NCBI GenBank assembly: GCA_948739805.1 | Contig: CAPYID010000027.1 | Coordinates: 1 to 26,090, forward strand | DNA: 26,090 bases | From: an uncultured Clostridia bacterium | GTDB taxonomy: Bacteria; Bacillota; Clostridia; TANB77; CAG-508 | Direction of reading: 5' to 3' | Shown: positions 6,869 through 14,715 of the stretch, one piece after another | How the letters are laid out: every line of letters begins with the position of its first letter | How positions within the stretch are numbered: the stretch's first letter is position 1 | Notes under the pieces: generated by a model | Database searches by the model: none | Seen by the model: only the letters and a program-made list of their open reading frames with translations | Told to the model about the DNA's origin: nothing | Program-made: the position numbers and the translations under genes

Positions 6869-8152
6869 ATGATAGACATAAAATTTTTAAGAGAAAATTC
6901 AGAAATAGTAAAACAAAATATAAAAAAGAAATTTCAAGACCATAAATTAGAATTAGTTGATAAAGTCATTGAATTAGACAAGAAAAACCGTGAAATAACA
7001 ATGAAGGATGATGAACTAAGAAATAGAAGAAACACGTTAAGTAGTACTATTGGTGGTTTAATGCGTGAAGGAAAAAAAGAAGAAGCAGAAAGTATAAAAG
7101 AAGAAGTAAAAAAGATAAATGAAGAATTGCTTGAAAATGAAAAACAGGAAACAGAATATGCAAGCAAAATAAAAGAAATAATGATGAAGATTCCAAACAT
7201 AATGGATGCCTCTGTTCCAATAGGAAAAGACGATAGTGAAAACGTAGAAAACGAAAAATTTGGGGAACCAGTAGTTCCAGAATATGAAATTCCATATCAT
7301 GCAGACATAATAGAAAAATTGATGGGGTTAGATAAAGAAAGTGCAGGAAGGACAAGTGGAACAGGATTTTATTATTTAATAGGAGATGTAGCACGCCTTC
7401 ATTCTGCCATGATTGCATATGCAAGAGACTTTATGATAAATAAAGGATTTACTTACTGTTTACCACCATTTATGATACATTCAGACGTAGTAAACGGAGT
7501 AATGTCATTTGAAGAAATGGAAGCAATGATGTATAAAATAGAAGGAGAAGACTTATTTTTAATAGGAACATCGGAACACTCAGTAATAGGAAAATTCAAA
7601 GGACAAATAGTAAAAGAAGAACAATTACCTATATGTCTAACATCATACTCACCATGTTTTAGAAAAGAAGGAGGTTCACATGGACTAGAAGAAAGAGGGC
7701 TATATAGAGTACACCAATTTGAAAAACAAGAAATGATAGTATTATGCAAACCAGAAGATCACATGGAATGGTACAATAAAATGTGGAGCTATACAGTAGA
7801 ATTCTTCAGAAGCTTAGATGTACCAGTAAGAACACTAGAATGTTGCTCAGGAGACTTAGCAGACCTTAAAGTAAAATCATGTGATGTAGAAGCATGGAGT
7901 CCAAGGCAACAAAAATACTTTGAAGTTGGAAGTTGTTCAACATTAGGAGATGCACAAGCAAGGAGACTAGGAATAAGAATGAAAACAGAAAAAGGGAACA
8001 AACTAGTATACACTTTAAACAACACGGTAGTAGCAAGTCCAAGAGGACTAATAGCAGTAATAGAAAATAACTATCAACAAGACGGGTCAGTAAAAATACC
8101 AAAGGCATTACAGCCTTATATGGGTAATTTACAAATAATAAAACCAAGTTAA
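6869..8152 (+). CDS. serS: Serine-tRNA ligase with archaeal/eukaryotic-like active-site signatures
   Basis: The 427-residue protein has the SerRS N-terminal helical arm (a coiled coil over roughly residues 30-105) and a class II catalytic core. Motif 2 is CFRKEGG...RGLYRVHQFEKQEM (C263, R265, E267). Motif 3 is NNTVVASPRGLIAVIEN. Several blocks differ from the usual bacterial form: FLIGTSEH (G233-H237) replaces the common IPTAEVP, DVEAWSPRQQKYFEV replaces DLEVWLPGQ, and the class motif reads NNT..SPRG rather than GSGLAVGR. These are closer to archaeal and eukaryotic SerRS as I recall them. It is the only serS in the window and should charge tRNA-Ser. The ribosome binding site (GAGTGAT) is weak. 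Confidence 0.93.
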   Translation: MIDIKFLRENSEIVKQNIKKKFQDHKLELVDKVIELDKKNREITMKDDELRNRRNTLSSTIGGLMREGKKEEAESIKEEVKKINEELLENEKQETEYASKIKEIMMKIPNIMDASVPIGKDDSENVENEKFGEPVVPEYEIPYHADIIEKLMGLDKESAGRTSGTGFYYLIGDVARLHSAMIAYARDFMINKGFTYCLPPFMIHSDVVNGVMSFEEMEAMMYKIEGEDLFLIGTSEHSVIGKFKGQIVKEEQLPICLTSYSPCFRKEGGSHGLEERGLYRVHQFEKQEMIVLCKPEDHMEWYNKMWSYTVEFFRSLDVPVRTLECCSGDLADLKVKSCDVEAWSPRQQKYFEVGSCSTLGDAQARRLGIRMKTEKGNKLVYTLNNTVVASPRGLIAVIENNYQQDGSVKIPKALQPYMGNLQIIKPS

Positions 8153-8210
8153 TGTAGGGGCATTGTTTGGGGAAATACCCGTTAGACATGACACCACTGT
8201 GCCCTTTGTG
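8150..8210. repeat. Structured intergenic element beginning TAATGTAGGGGC
   Basis: The serS stop codon is the first three bases of TAATGTAGGGGC, a 12-mer that recurs exactly at 20724-20735. GGGGCA (8157-8162) can pair with TGCCCT (8200-8205), enclosing a small GGG/CCC stem (8170-8180). It is G-rich compared with its surroundings and may be a small dispersed element or a terminator-like structure. Confidence 0.4.
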
Positions 8211-8245
8211 AAGGCAATAAATTCAAGATAAATAAGGAGCAAACC

Positions 8246-8833
8246 ATGATAATAAAAAATCCAAAATTTGAAATATCAGCAGTAAGTCCAAAGCAATATC
8301 CACAAAATCATTTACCAGAAATAGTACTAGCTGGTAAATCAAATGTTGGAAAATCATCATTTATAAACACACTAATAAACAGAAAAAACTTAGCAAGAAC
8401 AAGTTCAGAACCAGGAAAAACAAGACAAATAAACTTTTATAATATAGATGACATATTTTACTTCGTTGACTTACCAGGGTATGGATATAGTAAAATGTCA
8501 AAAGAAGAACAGGTAAAAGTTGGACAATTCATAGAAAAATATCTATCAATAAGAGAAAACATAAAATTAATAATACTAATATTAGACATTAGGCATAAAC
8601 CAACAGAAGATGATAAATTAATGTATAATTATATAAAAGCTACAAATCTACCTTTTATAATAATTGCAAACAAAGCAGATAAAATAGCAGTAACAAAAGT
8701 AGACGAAGCTGTAGAAGAAATAAAAAAGGAACTAAAGACACTCACAGAAACAATAGTGATACCATTTTCATCTGAAAGAAAAATATATTCAGAAAAAGCA
8801 TGGAAAGAGATTTCAAACATAATTATGGAATAA
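8246..8833 (+). CDS. ysxC: Ribosome biogenesis GTPase YsxC/EngB (YihA)
   Basis: The 195-residue GTPase has the TrmE-Era-EngA-YihA fold: a P-loop GKSNVGKS at 30-37, a switch I segment (RTSSEPGKTRQINFY), G3 motif DLPGYGYSKM, G4 motif NKADK and G5-like SSE. The length is normal. In Bacillus this essential GTPase takes part in late assembly of the 50S subunit. AAGGAG precedes the ATG at 8246. It is followed 23 bp later by the DUF4364 gene, probably on the same transcript. In Bacillus ysxC lies beside lonA; here its neighbours are serS and DUF4364. Confidence 0.96.
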   Translation: MIIKNPKFEISAVSPKQYPQNHLPEIVLAGKSNVGKSSFINTLINRKNLARTSSEPGKTRQINFYNIDDIFYFVDLPGYGYSKMSKEEQVKVGQFIEKYLSIRENIKLIILILDIRHKPTEDDKLMYNYIKATNLPFIIIANKADKIAVTKVDEAVEEIKKELKTLTETIVIPFSSERKIYSEKAWKEISNIIME

Positions 8834-8856
8834 ATATGAAAAATGGAGGATTAAAA

Positions 8857-9387
8857 GTGAAACTAAATACAGACAAAGAAGAACTAGCAGAAAGCAAAGT
8901 CTTAATATTATACATATTATCAAAAATAGAAAAGCCGATAACAAACAGTGAACTATACGAACTAGTAGAATCAATAGAAGAAATGAATTACTTTTACTAT
9001 CAACAATTTTTAATTGACCTAAAAGAAAATAAATATTTATTAGAATATGAGCAAGAAAAACAGAAATACCATATAATAACAAAAAATGGCAAAGAAACAG
9101 TAAGACTTACAATAGACATGTTGCCAGGAGCAATAAAGGACAAAGTAGATGAAACACTAAAAGGAACCATAAAAAAAATAGAAAACGAAGAAGCTGTATA
9201 TGCAGACTTTTATCCAAGTAAAGAAGATGAAATCATGATAAAATGTGGAATAAAAGAAAGCAACAAAAAAGTATTTGAAGTAGAAGTATTCTCAAGCAGT
9301 AGAGAAAATGCAATAAAAATAATAGAAAACTGGAAAAAAAATGCAACAACAATCTACCCTAAAATCATAGAGATGTTGAATAGATAA
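8857..9387 (+). CDS. DUF4364 family protein, GTG start
   Basis: The 176-residue protein looks like DUF4364, a clostridial family of unknown function. It begins with a winged-helix-like segment (SKVLILYILSKIEKPITNSELYELV) and contains a second helix-turn-helix-like region (YHIITKNGKETVRLT) followed by a mixed C-terminal domain. The start is taken as GTG at 8857 because GGAGG lies 7 nt upstream. The in-frame ATGs at 8800 and 8836 overlap or follow ysxC without a ribosome binding site. It is 23 bp after ysxC. The winged-helix look suggests regulation, but no target is known. Confidence 0.75.
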   Translation: MKLNTDKEELAESKVLILYILSKIEKPITNSELYELVESIEEMNYFYYQQFLIDLKENKYLLEYEQEKQKYHIITKNGKETVRLTIDMLPGAIKDKVDETLKGTIKKIENEEAVYADFYPSKEDEIMIKCGIKESNKKVFEVEVFSSSRENAIKIIENWKKNATTIYPKIIEMLNR

Positions 9388-9396
9388 GTGAAAAAG

Positions 9397-9511
9397 TGCC
9401 AATAGGGACGGAGAATTTTGCCAATAGGGACGGAGAATTTTGGCAACATTAGAATAAAATGTTGCCAAAATTCTCCGTCCCTATTGGCAAAATTCTCCGT
9501 CCCTATTGGCA
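9397..9511. repeat. Perfect 54-bp fold-back element made of four copies of a 22-bp unit
   Basis: The left arm (9397-9450) is the exact reverse complement of the right arm (9458-9511), around a 7-nt loop AGAATAA. Each arm holds two direct copies of a 22-bp unit beginning GCCAATAGGGACGG and ending in TTTT, then GGCAACATT next to the loop. It lies between two convergent genes, ending 6 bp before the stop codon of the minus gene. It could terminate transcription from both sides and looks like a small non-autonomous mobile or REP-like element. Confidence 0.9.
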
Positions 9512-9517
9512 TAGGCA

Positions 9518-9952
9518 TCATAGATATTCTTTCAATTTTGTAACAGTATTTTCTTGTAAAGTAACAAAATCATTTAAAGTCTGTTTAATATTTGTTTCAA
9601 CAGCAGGGTTATTATTAAGAAGACGTCTACCCTCAATAATTCCCATAGTATTACCTTGAATTAATAATTCAGAAAGTTTAGAAGGAGTTTTATCATTAAC
9701 AGTATTCATTTGAATTCCCATCCAAGTCATCATATCATCCTTAAAATTAAAATTAGCAGGAACCTCTCCATAATCATTATACAAATCTGTAACACGAGTT
9801 AGAATATCTTCATATTGATTATACTGAGTACTCAACTCTCTTTTAAAGCCATCATCAGTAACCTTATCAGACACATAAGAAAGCGCATTTATGCCCATTT
9901 GGGCACCTTTATGCAACTCCTTTAAAACTTTTAAATTTGGATTATTATCCAT
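9518..9952 (-). CDS. Putative helical-bundle protein, possibly ferritin-like (DUF2383-like)
   Basis: The 144-residue protein appears all helical: long amphipathic segments (NLKVLKELHKGAQMGINALSY, KRELSTQYNQYEDILTRVT, SELLIQGNTMGIIEGRRLL, VETNIKQTLNDFVTLQEN) separated by short loops. This resembles ferritin-like or DUF2383-type bundles, but the usual metal-ligand ExxH pattern is not clear, so no iron role is claimed. The ATG at 9952 is preferred. The in-frame ATG at 9964 touches the AAAGGG ribosome binding site directly, while 9952 is about 11 nt from it. No transmembrane segment is seen. It is a single gene converging on the DUF4364 gene. Confidence 0.55.
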   Translation of the reverse strand: MDNNPNLKVLKELHKGAQMGINALSYVSDKVTDDGFKRELSTQYNQYEDILTRVTDLYNDYGEVPANFNFKDDMMTWMGIQMNTVNDKTPSKLSELLIQGNTMGIIEGRRLLNNNPAVETNIKQTLNDFVTLQENTVTKLKEYL

Positions 9953-10094
9953 CTTTACAATCATCCCTTTCTAAAACAGGCACAACCTTAGTTCAAAAAA
10001 TCAATCTTAAATCATACCTCAAGAATATTTAATAAATATATTATTTGCAGAATAGGAAAATTTATTCACTGAAGAAAAAGAGAGACTAAAACCA

Positions 10095-10123
10095 TTCACA
10101 AATAATTAAATTTATGGTATATT
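10095..10123 (+). promoter_or_regulatory. addA promoter
   Basis: TTCACA (10095-10100) and TATATT (10118-10123) are 17 bp apart with a TGG extension. The start codon follows about 35 nt later, after an ATGGAG ribosome binding site. Confidence 0.65.
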
Positions 10124-10157
10124 AGATAATAAAAAAATAAGAAATGGAGAAACTAAC

Positions 10158-13100
10158 ATGCAATGGACAAACGAGCAAGCACAAGCAATAAATGAAAAAG
10201 GAAACAATATACTAGTTGCAGCAGCAGCAGGAAGCGGAAAAACAGCAGTATTAGTAGAAAGAATAATAAGCAAAATAATAAATGAAAAAATAGACATAGA
10301 TAAAATTCTAGTAGTTACATTCACAAATCTAGCAGCAGGACAAATGAGAGAAAGAATATTAGATAGGATTTATAAAAAAATAGAAGAAGAACCAGATAAT
10401 GAACACTTACAAAGACAAATAGCATTATTACCAAAAGCAAATATATGTACAATAGACTCATTTTGTTTAGACATTGTAAAAAACAACTTTTTTGTATTAG
10501 ACATATCTCCAAACTTTAGAATCGCAGACGAAGTAGAGCTAAAAATTTTAAAACAAGAAACACTAGAAGAAATGTTTGAAAACAAATATGAAAAGCAAGA
10601 AGAAAACTTCTTAAAACTAGTAAATACATATACAACATATAGAGGAGACGAAAACTTAAAAGAAATAGTACTAAAAATACATAATTATATTCAAAGCACA
10701 CCATATCCAGAAAAATGGTTAAATCAGCAAATAGAAAAATTCAATTTAGACGAAGAAATAGACTTTAGTAAAACACAATGGGGAAAAATACTATATGAAA
10801 ACTCTAAAGACGACATATTAGATGCAATACTACAATTAAAAGATATAAGAGGCAAAGCAGAAAAAGAGCCAGAAATACCCAAAATATATGTAACACTTTC
10901 AGAAGATGTTAGGAAACTAGAAAAAGTCTATGAAGCAAACAATTGGGAAGAACTCTATAAAAACTTACAAGAATTCTTCTTTGACAGATGGTCAAAAGAC
11001 AAAAATGCACCAGAAGAACTAGTACAAGAATTAAAAAGCAAAAGAGAACTAGTAAAAAAGAACATAGAAGACATAAAGAAAAACATAATAATCTACAACT
11101 CAGAAACAGCAAATCAAGACACAAAAGACCTATATGAAACTATGAAACTAATAGGCAAATTAGTAATAGAATATGAAAATGAACTAAGGGAAAAGAAAAA
11201 AGAAAAAAATATAGTAGACTTTAGTGATATAGAGCATTATGCACTATTAATACTAATAAAAAACGATGAACAATCAGAAATAGCAATAAAATATCAAAAC
11301 AAATTCGAAGAAATAGCAATAGATGAATATCAAGACAGTAACATGGTGCAAGAATATATACTAACAACAATATCAAGAAAAAACAACATATTCATGGTAG
11401 GAGACGTAAAACAAAGTATATATAAATTCAGACAGGCAATGCCAGAACTATTCTTACAAAAATATGAAACATATAAACTAAAAGAAGACAAACAAGAAAA
11501 AGACAGCCTAAAAATAAAACTATTCAAAAACTTTAGAAGTAGAAAAGAAATATTAAACTTAACAAACTTAATCTTTCAAAACATAATGTCAAAAGAATTT
11601 GGAGAAATAGAATATAATGAAGAAGAATACTTAAACTTAGGAGACAAAGAATATCCAGAAGGAAAAAACTTATTACCAGAACTACACATAATCGAAACAA
11701 ACCAAGAACAAGACGAAATCATTGCAGAGCAAATTTCGCATAGCAAAGCTCGTCCATCAGACGAAAATGAACCAATAGACAATATAGTATTAGAGGCAAA
11801 ATTTGTAGCAAGCAAAATAAAGCAAATGATAGACGAAGGTTATATGGTATGTGACAAAAACAAAACATACAAAAAAGCCACATATAGAGACTTCGCCATA
11901 CTATTAAGAAGCACAAAAAACATAGCAAATATATTTGAAAAAGAGCTAATGGCATTAAACATACCAGTATTTTGTGATGCTACATCTGAATACTTAGATT
12001 CATTTGAAATACAAATAATAATGAACATATTAAGAGTAATAGACAATCCAACAAGTGATATACCGCAAATAACAGTAATGAGAAGTCCAATAGAAAACTT
12101 CAGTGATAACGAACTAATAAAAATAAGAAACAAAGATAAAAATAAATCATTCTATTCTTCAATGAAAGAATATATGCAAAATAAAGAAGGAGAACAACAA
12201 ATCAAAAACAAAATAGAAAAATATCTAGAAAAAATAAACACTTGGAGAGAAAAATCAAAATATTTACCATTAGATGAACTAATATGGTCAATATATATGG
12301 AAACAGGATTTTACAATTATGTAAGTTTAATGCCAAATGGAGAATACAGATTAGCAAATCTAAAAATGCTATTTGAAAAGGCAAAACAATATGAAACAAC
12401 AAGTTTCAAAGGAGTATTCAACTTTATAAACTTTATAGACAAATTAAAAATTACTAGTGGAGATATGAATGGAGCAAAACTAATAGGAGAAAATGAAAAT
12501 GTAGTAAGAATAATGAGTATACATAAAAGTAAAGGGCTTGAATTTCCAATAGTAATATTAAGTAGAACAGGAAAAAAATTTAATATAATGGACATAAACA
12601 ATGAAGACATAATATTACATAACGAACTAGGAATAGGCTGTAAATTTATAGACACAGAATTAAATGTAAAAGTTGACACTTTATCAAAAAAAGCAGTTGC
12701 AAACAAGGCAAAACAAGAACTAATAGCAGAGGAACTAAGAATACTATATGTTGCATTAACAAGAGCAAAAGAAAAAATGATCATAACAGGAATAGAAAAA
12801 GACATAGAAAAAGAGCTATTAAACAAACAAGAAATATTAAAATGCTATGAAAAATACAATAACGATAAAATAAGCAAAAACATTTTAAAAAAATACATGA
12901 GATATCTAGACTTCTTTGAACTAATCTATCTATACAACAAAGATAAAATAGAAAACATATTAAAAGTAGAAAAACACAAACAATCTGAAATAATAAACTC
13001 TGTGCAAGAAAATAGCAAAGAACAAAATACAATATCCTCTGTAGAGGAGCAATTTGGATATCTGCCAATAGAAAAAAATCAAATAAGCATGGAAGAAGAT

Positions 13101-13835
13101 AAGAGGGAGCCTTGTATCCTTTCACAAGACAACAATGAAGAGCAACAGTTACAAGATAAATTAAACTGGAAATACGAATATATTACATCAACAAAAATAG
13201 AAACAAAAAGTTCAGTAAGCAAAATAAAGCAAATGACACAAGAAAACTACAACAATATAGAAGAAACAAATGAGGAAATATCATTTGCAGAGCCAAAATT
13301 CCTAAAAGAAGAAACACAAATATCACAAGCAAGAAAAGGAACACTAACACATTTAGTACTACAAAAACTAAACGAAAAAGAAGAATACACAATAGAAAAA
13401 ATAAAAGCACTAATAGAAGAATTGATAAATAGAGAAATAATAACAAAAAAAGAAGCAACAAATATCAATACAGAAAAAATATATAAATTCACAACATCAG
13501 AAATATTTAATCAGATGAAAACTGCAAAAAAAGTATATAAGGAGCAACCATTCTATATAAACATACCAGCAAAAGGAATATACAATATAGAAACAGAAGA
13601 CAAAATTCTAGTACAAGGAATAATAGACTTATTCTATATAACACAAGACAATAAAATTACACTAATAGACTATAAAACAGACTATGTACCAAAAGGAAAA
13701 GAAGAACAACTAAAAGAAAAATATCAGAAACAATTAGAGCTATACAAGACAGCAATTGAAGGAATGACAAAGAAAAAAGTGGATAATGTATACATTTATT
13801 CAACATATTTAGAAAAAACAGTTAAAATTATGTAA
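10158..13835 (+). CDS. addA: ATP-dependent helicase/nuclease subunit A (AddA)
   Basis: The 1225-residue protein is a UvrD-family helicase fused to a RecB-type nuclease. Walker A is AAAAGSGKT (K28), Walker B is IAIDEYQD (D389, E390), and later helicase motifs are MSIHKSKGLEFP and LYVALTRAKEKM. The C-terminal nuclease domain has GTLTHLVLQKL, GIID (D1157) and IDYKTD (D1171, K1173), followed by QLELY. With AddB it processes double-strand breaks and loads RecA at Chi-like sites. In most Firmicutes addB lies immediately upstream. Here the upstream gene is unrelated and on the other strand, and pth follows, so addB must be elsewhere or missing. The ATG follows a GGAG site. Confidence 0.97.
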   Translation: MQWTNEQAQAINEKGNNILVAAAAGSGKTAVLVERIISKIINEKIDIDKILVVTFTNLAAGQMRERILDRIYKKIEEEPDNEHLQRQIALLPKANICTIDSFCLDIVKNNFFVLDISPNFRIADEVELKILKQETLEEMFENKYEKQEENFLKLVNTYTTYRGDENLKEIVLKIHNYIQSTPYPEKWLNQQIEKFNLDEEIDFSKTQWGKILYENSKDDILDAILQLKDIRGKAEKEPEIPKIYVTLSEDVRKLEKVYEANNWEELYKNLQEFFFDRWSKDKNAPEELVQELKSKRELVKKNIEDIKKNIIIYNSETANQDTKDLYETMKLIGKLVIEYENELREKKKEKNIVDFSDIEHYALLILIKNDEQSEIAIKYQNKFEEIAIDEYQDSNMVQEYILTTISRKNNIFMVGDVKQSIYKFRQAMPELFLQKYETYKLKEDKQEKDSLKIKLFKNFRSRKEILNLTNLIFQNIMSKEFGEIEYNEEEYLNLGDKEYPEGKNLLPELHIIETNQEQDEIIAEQISHSKARPSDENEPIDNIVLEAKFVASKIKQMIDEGYMVCDKNKTYKKATYRDFAILLRSTKNIANIFEKELMALNIPVFCDATSEYLDSFEIQIIMNILRVIDNPTSDIPQITVMRSPIENFSDNELIKIRNKDKNKSFYSSMKEYMQNKEGEQQIKNKIEKYLEKINTWREKSKYLPLDELIWSIYMETGFYNYVSLMPNGEYRLANLKMLFEKAKQYETTSFKGVFNFINFIDKLKITSGDMNGAKLIGENENVVRIMSIHKSKGLEFPIVILSRTGKKFNIMDINNEDIILHNELGIGCKFIDTELNVKVDTLSKKAVANKAKQELIAEELRILYVALTRAKEKMIITGIEKDIEKELLNKQEILKCYEKYNNDKISKNILKKYMRYLDFFELIYLYNKDKIENILKVEKHKQSEIINSVQENSKEQNTISSVEEQFGYLPIEKNQISMEEDKREPCILSQDNNEEQQLQDKLNWKYEYITSTKIETKSSVSKIKQMTQENYNNIEETNEEISFAEPKFLKEETQISQARKGTLTHLVLQKLNEKEEYTIEKIKALIEELINREIITKKEATNINTEKIYKFTTSEIFNQMKTAKKVYKEQPFYINIPAKGIYNIETEDKILVQGIIDLFYITQDNKITLIDYKTDYVPKGKEEQLKEKYQKQLELYKTAIEGMTKKKVDNVYIYSTYLEKTVKIM

Positions 13836-13894
13836 AATATGTGATATAATAATTAATATTTTAAATTAACAAGTAAAATAATTAATAGATTAAT

Positions 13895-14038
13895 AAATTT
13901 TCAAAATTATAGAATTCAATTTCGTAGAAAATGTAACAAATACATTTACAGCTCCCTCTCATCACGTTCGAGATTCCCTATAAATGAATTTTTAACATTT
14001 TCTATACTCAATCTCATTCAAATAATTTTTCAAATTGA
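13895..14038. repeat. Structured dispersed repeat, copy A (upstream of pth)
   Basis: Most of the addA-pth gap is a sequence that recurs with about 70-75% identity (by eye) at 24077-24222. Nested stems: TAGAAAATGT (13925-13934) with ACATTTTCTA (13995-14004); CATTTA (13943-13948) with TAAATG (13981-13986); TCTC (13957-13960) with GAGA (13970-13973). In copy B the second stem is CAGTTA/TAACTG, so a T-A pair has become G-C on both sides. The element ends right before a likely -35 (TTAACT, 14039-14044). Confidence 0.8.
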
Positions 14039-14067
14039 TTAACTATTAATTATTTATAGACTAATAT
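14039..14067 (+). promoter_or_regulatory. Likely pth promoter
   Basis: TTAACT (14039-14044) and TAATAT (14062-14067) are 17 bp apart, just after the structured repeat. The match is weak, so this is tentative. Confidence 0.4.
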
Positions 14068-14084
14068 TATAAGAGGAGAAAAGT

Positions 14085-14642
14085 ATGTACCTAATAGTAG
14101 GGTTAGGAAACCCAGAACCAGAATATTCAAACACAAGACATAACATGGGATTTGACACTATAAACTGTCTAGCAAATCAAACCAAAATAGACATTACAAG
14201 AAGTAAATTTAATGCCATATATGGAAGCGGTACAATAGGACAAGAAAAAGTAATACTAGTAAAACCACAGACATATATGAACTTAAGTGGAAAAGCAATA
14301 AGAGAATTCAAGAACTTTTATAAAATAGAACTAAGCAAAATTATAGTAATATATGATGATATAGACTTAGAAACAGGAAAAATAAGAATAAGAAAAAAAG
14401 GAAGTGCAGGCTCACACAATGGAATGAAATCAGTAATACAAGAACTTGCAACAAATGAATTCACAAGGATAAGAGTTGGTATTGGTAATCCAGAATATAA
14501 AGGAGACTTAATAACTCATGTATTAGAACCTATTCCAAAGAAAGAAAGAGAGAGTTTAGACGAAGGTATATTTCAAGCAAAATCTGCAATAATTGAAATA
14601 GTAAATAATGGAGTAGATAGTGCAATGAACAAATATAATTAA
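14085..14642 (+). CDS. pth: Peptidyl-tRNA hydrolase
   Basis: The 185-residue enzyme has the Pth signatures: MYLIVGLGNPEPEYSNTRHNMG at the N-terminus with N9 and catalytic H19, KPQTYMNLSGKA with a substrate-binding Asn, and IYDDIDLETGKIRIRKKGSAGSHNGMKS. It releases peptides from prematurely dissociated peptidyl-tRNA so that the tRNA can be reused. The length is normal. AAGAGGAG precedes the ATG. The RNase E/G gene follows 73 bp later and may share its transcript. Confidence 0.97.
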   Translation: MYLIVGLGNPEPEYSNTRHNMGFDTINCLANQTKIDITRSKFNAIYGSGTIGQEKVILVKPQTYMNLSGKAIREFKNFYKIELSKIIVIYDDIDLETGKIRIRKKGSAGSHNGMKSVIQELATNEFTRIRVGIGNPEYKGDLITHVLEPIPKKERESLDEGIFQAKSAIIEIVNNGVDSAMNKYN

Positions 14643-14715
14643 AAGCAAACTTTGCTATGTGCTCTGTGACAGTTATATATTTTGTAGTAAAAAAGTATAT
14701 GTGAAGGAGTAGAAA

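Noticed and set aside
9397..9511. CRISPR-like array (repeated 22-bp unit)
   Set aside because: The two direct copies in each arm are adjacent without spacers, and the arms are mirror images; no cas genes are present.
9459..9659. Plus-strand open frame starting in the fold-back element
   Set aside because: Its first part is the inverted repeat itself and the rest is antisense to the helical-bundle gene; no ribosome binding site.
13966..13982. GTTCGAGATTCCC looks like a tRNA T-arm
   Set aside because: There is no matching 5-bp stem before the loop, no acceptor, D or anticodon arms around it, and copy B has GCTCGAG instead.
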